Source: Oncomelania hupensis (Eukaryota; Mollusca; Gastropoda; Littorinimorpha; Pomatiopsidae). Taken from it: a stretch of DNA of 64,000 bases. Positions 63,911 to 64,000 of this stretch are shown piece by piece; position 1 is the first letter of the stretch; every line of letters begins with the position of its first letter. A program made the translations under genes and the position numbers. Under the pieces are notes generated by a model that was not told the DNA's origin, did not search any database, and saw only the letters and a list, made by a program, of their open reading frames with translations. Where the stretch lies: the NCBI GenBank assembly GCA_036898135.1, contig CM072512.1, positions 39,828,149 to 39,892,148 on the forward strand, read 5' to 3'.

Positions 63911-64000
63911 CCTATCCTATCATATACCGTTACTCAAAGATCGTTGGGGTACCACAGATGATCGTTTAACCAGTTTACTGCATCTTTCTCTGTCCTCAGC
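63911..64000 (-). pseudogene. RTE-type LINE 3' end, copy 9 (cut by window edge)
   Basis: CCTATCCTATCATATACCGT then GATCGTTGGGGTACCACAGA and the ATGATCGTTTAACCAGTTTA segment match the 3' terminus of the family in minus orientation. Continues beyond the window. Confidence 0.85.

Overview
The window is animal nuclear DNA, most likely from a lophotrochozoan and plausibly a marine gastropod. The evidence is spliced genes with GT-AG introns, very dense microsatellites, TTAGGG-type interstitial telomere motifs, and several classes of transposable element: RTE, CR1/Rex1, L2-like and other non-LTR elements, a Ty3/gypsy fragment with integrase upstream of reverse transcriptase, Tc1/mariner, pogo/Tigger and hAT. 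No bacterial operon, CRISPR array or rRNA gene was seen. The species assignment is inference.

From 1 to 53.5 kb I find no convincing host gene. The sequence is intergenic or intronic and consists of decayed transposons between long simple repeats. Landmarks are an L2-like LINE (8.7-9.9 kb), a CR1/Rex1-like LINE lacking its RT core (10.5-11.6 kb), RTE 3' ends with (GGATA)n tails (13.9, 21.3, 23.7, 26.4, 27.7, 31.5, 35.3, 37.3 and 63.9 kb), a solo LTR (22.2-23.2 kb), a gypsy-like pol fragment (24.0-24.7 kb), a mariner deletion derivative (33.4 kb), a CR1/Rex1 LINE split by an RTE insertion (34.9-35.97 kb), a 3-kb pogo/Tigger element (39.0-41.9 kb), a 1.2-kb GATA-family array (46.5-47.7 kb) and another LINE C-terminus (52.0-52.8 kb).

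The 53.8-59.5 kb segment holds the only well-supported host gene. Five coding exons on the + strand encode a 179-residue secretory protein with a signal peptide, six saposin-type cysteines and a C-terminal HTDEL, which predicts an ER-lumenal saposin-fold protein. Its introns carry microsatellites, a small hAT-like MITE and a retroposon with 14-bp target duplications.

A probable terminal exon of an unidentified gene lies on the - strand at 62.4-62.5 kb and would converge on the saposin-like gene. Between them lies a deleted hAT transposon (59.95-61.9 kb). It contains a 662-bp retroposon and a near-perfect 47-bp inverted repeat enclosing telomere-like repeats.

The main points of interest are two fold-back structures built around telomeric motifs, the integrase-before-RT gypsy fragment, the noncoding retroposon family whose 5' boundary coincides with a hairpin, the sharing of a 3' tail between a tRNA-derived SINE and the L2-like LINE, and nested insertions whose order can be read from target duplications.
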